Part shown: piece after piece, positions 61,514 to 64,000 of the stretch | Layout of the letters: every line of letters begins with the position of its first letter | How positions within the stretch are numbered: position 1 is the first letter of the stretch | Assembly (NCBI RefSeq): GCF_000213175.1 | Contig: NW_009799099.1 | Location: 1,747,781 to 1,811,780 of the forward strand | Reading direction: 5' to 3' | DNA: 64,000 bases | Source: Neurospora tetrasperma FGSC 2508 | Taxonomy: Eukaryota > Ascomycota > Sordariomycetes > Sordariales > Sordariaceae | The notes under the pieces: model-generated | Seen by the model: only the letters and a program-made list of their open reading frames with translations | Databases searched by the model: none | Told to the model about the DNA's origin: nothing | Program-made: the position numbers and the translations under genes

Positions 61514-62974
61514 ACAAAAAAAGGAAGCGGGGACGGCATTGGGTTTGGCTTTCTGGGTTTCTTTCAGGCATAACTTGATTTCATCGTGGAGCGTTCGGGA
61601 ACACCAACTGCGTGTTACATAGATCATTGAGCTTTTTCTCATCCTACTAATACCCCGGCATATTGAATGAACGGTAACTTGGATCGATGGTTTATCGTCC
61701 ATCCTCACTTTTGGCTCCTACAGAACTTCAGACTTGCAAAAGCGTCTAACCTCTAGTTGCCCCCTGTCTTTGTAAGTTTGCATCGCGGGGAATTACATCC
61801 ACACAGTGTCTCCTGGCCATCTTCAGCCATGAGTCTTGGCATGGCGTTGTTTCTTGACCCGGCATCAGTTACGTATAACCTTGACGGCCCACCGCCGAAC
61901 AGTAGTGTACGTGGATAGGCAATCTCCATCAGTTGGCCTAGTTTGAGTGCGTGTGGATATTTCAGGATCCATACTTGACGTTATTTCAAACTCAATTGCA
62001 TTTATTCTGGTTGGCAGAGCGAGTGTCGAGAACGATTATCGACCAAACCACCATATGACGTATGTCAGATTCTGGAGTCTTGGCGACTGGTCCACCAGCG
62101 AGAGGACCACGATGATAAACTTGACATCACTGTACGTGATATTCAATAGTTCATGCAAGCCTTCAAGTTGGTTACATCGTAGCCTTGGGCACGAAATATC
62201 GGTTACTGTGTACTCTAAGGTAGGTTCCTCTCAGTCGACACTTGGGGATTTGTGATGATGTTGCTAGCAGACGAGGAGTTGTGTAGAGGTCTGTTTACGT
62301 TATCACCCTCGATGTCGAATAGCAACACTCTTCCTCACCTACGTATGACCTACGCAAACTCACTTGTTCCTGTTGAGCCAAGCTAATTCACGGTAAACAT
62401 GGCTCTGCGCCATTTGTTCCGGGATCTCGTGTGGCATGCACGCTTCATCTACCCAGGAGAAGCCAAGGCCCATGAGGAGGTGCGGAGAGCCGAATACCAG
62501 ACCTCCCGTAAGAAACTTGTCGGCGATGCCAACGTCCGATACGGTTAAACGAGCATACCTCACGGTCAGGTCAAGCCTCCGGCGTCTCAGTTTTCAGCAA
62601 TGGGGAGGGAAAATGGAAGTATGTGATCGATCATCAACGCTTGATGGAAGTTTATCAAGGTACCAGCGGGTAAATAGTATGGCAAGATCTCCATATCATG
62701 GTTCCGTTGCCACGGTAGCGAGCAACCTCACAAGGGTATAAGAAGTAGTGTGATGTGTATTGCCTACGCCTTCAGTCTAAATGCTTGACAGAAGGCGACT
62801 GGAAGCCTTTCACTCTTCATTCGAGTAATGGTTCTTGCCTCTCACCTCGCCTTCCCCCTCCCCAGCATCACAAGAACTATCACAGTTGTAGACATTCGTG
62901 ATGCGGCTCACCTTCTTGACATAGACAGCTGTTCTTCCCATCCTTATCCCTCTCGCCGCCGCCCAACTTCACTG
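61514..62974. other. Intergenic region after glutamine synthetase
   Basis: About 1.5 kb with the glutamine synthetase 3' UTR and probably the lost 5' part of the GH10 relic. Short frames at 62436-62741 (+) and 62360-62563 (-) are not recognisable. Confidence 0.5.
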
Positions 62975-63690
62975 CATGCCACCCTAGCCGGTCTCAAGTG
63001 CTTCGGGAGCCGCAACCGACATCACCAGCCAGCATATCATGGGGATCATGGACCATTACAATCGTAAGTGCTACGCCTGGAACGTTGTCCACGAAGCCGC
63101 TGAACGACGAGGGCGCCGGCTACAGACAGAATATCTTCTACAGGGTTTTGGGGGAGGAGTACCTCTGTCTTGCGTTTGCAACAGCCGTCGAAGTCAACCA
63201 AAGTGTGAAGCTTTATTTTTATAATGAAAACGCTATCAAGAGGTTCGCGTCCGTTAAGAAAAAGAGCGCGAGTAGGTTGATCAATATGCTCCGTGATGCT
63301 GGCCTGCGTGTTGACGGCGTAGGCATGCAAGCACATACCTATGTAGTGTACGCGGATAATCGCCCGACAGCGAAGGACTCTAGAGGAGATAATGAGGGGG
63401 TACATGCAAGCGGGAGTGGCAGAAGGTGGCGTTTACGGAGCTGGATGTGAGGAAGACCATTTTGGTGAATGAGACGAGTCGAGAGTGGCAAAAGGATGGA
63501 TATCAAAAGGTGGCGAGGGCGTGTGTGAAGGTCAAGGAGTGCGCGGGGATCACGCTTTAGGACTTTCATAATCCGTTTAATTAGATTCCGGATACGTTCC
63601 CGGGCAAGGAAACAGGCCTGTTGTGCTTTGATGACTTTAGCAACCATCCGGCGTATCTCGCGATATATGGAGGCGTGCATGAAGGGTTCA
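62975..63690 (+). pseudogene. GH10 endo-beta-1,4-xylanase relic
   Basis: Degraded C-terminal two thirds of a family GH10 xylanase. Recognisable blocks in order: MGIMDHYNRKCYAWNVVHEA (acid/base Glu region; active members have WDVVNEA), LNDEGAGYRQNIFYRVLGE, RDAGLRVDGVGMQAH, MRGYMQAGVAE, VAFTELDVR (nucleophile Glu), and IPDTFPGK with HPAYLAI at the end. The frame moves by +1 three times: near 63097, near 63384 and near 63426, each like a single-base insertion. Two Trp codons of the conserved WDF...W-IPDTFPG stretch are TAG (63558-63560 and 63582-63584). A further TAG at about 62986 probably replaces the Trp of LPxWV. The 5' third cannot be recognised. Clearly non-functional. Confidence 0.85.
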
Positions 63691-63833
63691 TTTGCCTTTG
63701 TGTCAGGCGTTCAAGGAGTGTATATTCACCCATATCGGATCATGAAGGGATTGTCACCTGTCCCGTACAAACTTCCATGCTCTCCCGTGCCATGTGAATA
63801 TCAGTAAGTATTGAATCACAAACCTTCATCAAA

Positions 63834-63928
63834 GCCCGATTAGCTCAGCTGGTTAGAGCGTCGTACTAATATCAGTCTTCTGATATCAAGTAATGCGAAG
63901 GTCAACAGTTCAATCCTGTTATTGGGCA
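63834..63928 (+). tRNA. tRNA-Ile (anticodon AAT) with 21-nt intron
   Basis: Acceptor stem GCCCGAT (63834-63840) pairs with ATTGGGC (63921-63927), one G-U pair, discriminator A at 63928. D arm GCTC-AGCTGGTTA-GAGC. Anticodon stem TCGTA/TGCGA with loop CTAATA-A and anticodon AAT at 63868-63870. T arm AACAG-TTCAATC-CTGTT. The intron, 63872-63892, sits at the canonical site one base 3' of the anticodon. A37 and A38 flank it. A transcription-stop T-run is not obvious right after; TTTCC follows within 20 bases. Confidence 0.93.
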
Positions 63929-64000
63929 AAACTCTTCAAAGTTTCCTTTTTGCTATGCTTTTGAGGATGACAAGGATGAAGCCTGTCTTGATGTTTCCAC

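Noticed and set aside
60662-61708. 348-codon minus-strand open frame
   Set aside because: It is antisense to glutamine synthetase exon 4, whose codon bias keeps the opposite strand open. No motif is visible in it.
62360-62563. 67-codon minus-strand frame ending VYRELAWLNRNK
   Set aside because: It reads protein-like, but I cannot place it in any family and it has no supporting exons.

Overview
The window is nuclear DNA of a filamentous ascomycete (Pezizomycotina, most likely Sordariomycetes). The protein genes carry short spliceosomal introns of mostly 47-90 nt, with GT/GC donors and CTAAC- or CTGAC-like branch sites. A dispersed 5S rRNA gene of the filamentous-fungal type and a tRNA-Ile gene with an intron are present. 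One repeat shows the C-to-T/G-to-A decay typical of repeat-induced point mutation (RIP). Genes are spaced by 0.4-6.6 kb of non-coding DNA. I see no prokaryotic features, viral genes, CRISPR arrays or secondary-metabolite cluster.

Left part (1-20.4 kb): a Zn(II)2Cys6 regulator (123-2781, +); the ribosome-biogenesis factor Nop16 (6178-6958, +); a four-helix MARVEL-type membrane protein (8044-9297, -); a full-length kinesin-3/Unc104 motor with FHA and PH domains (10826-16620, -); and an M1 zinc aminopeptidase of the leukotriene-A4-hydrolase type (18031-20145 or 20331, -).

Middle part (25.7-49.5 kb): an Uds1 (up-regulated during septation) protein (25693-28137, +); a dispersed 5S rRNA gene (28598-28716, +); a membrane-anchored GH3 beta-glucosidase gene broken by a nonsense codon and a frameshift (29194-31862, -); a group II G-alpha subunit (35302-36627, -); spermidine synthase (43208-44927, +); a Nit-type amidase (45309-46229, with possible upstream starts, -); and an uncharacterised AT-hook protein (47141-49476, +).

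Right part (50-64 kb): a 3.5-kb island at 50263-53767 is a PIF/Harbinger-like DNA transposon. It has matching terminal inverted repeats and a TTA target duplication. It holds a RIP-ruined DDE transposase frame on the + strand and a second ruined frame, Myb/SANT-like by resemblance, on the - strand. Then come glutamine synthetase (59321-61513, +; its first exon is only the start codon), a heavily broken GH10 xylanase relic (about 62975-63690, +), and tRNA-Ile(AAT) (63834-63928, +).

Functionally the window is mostly housekeeping: nitrogen and polyamine metabolism (glutamine synthetase, spermidine synthase, Nit amidase), ribosome biogenesis, cell architecture (kinesin-3, Uds1, MARVEL protein) and signalling (G-alpha). 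Both plant-polysaccharide hydrolase genes are pseudogenes, which may point to a reduced cell-wall-degrading repertoire. The most notable element is the Harbinger-like transposon. Its two genes can still be read in single frames through dozens of transition-type stops. All assignments come from reading motifs and splice sites by eye; no database search was possible.
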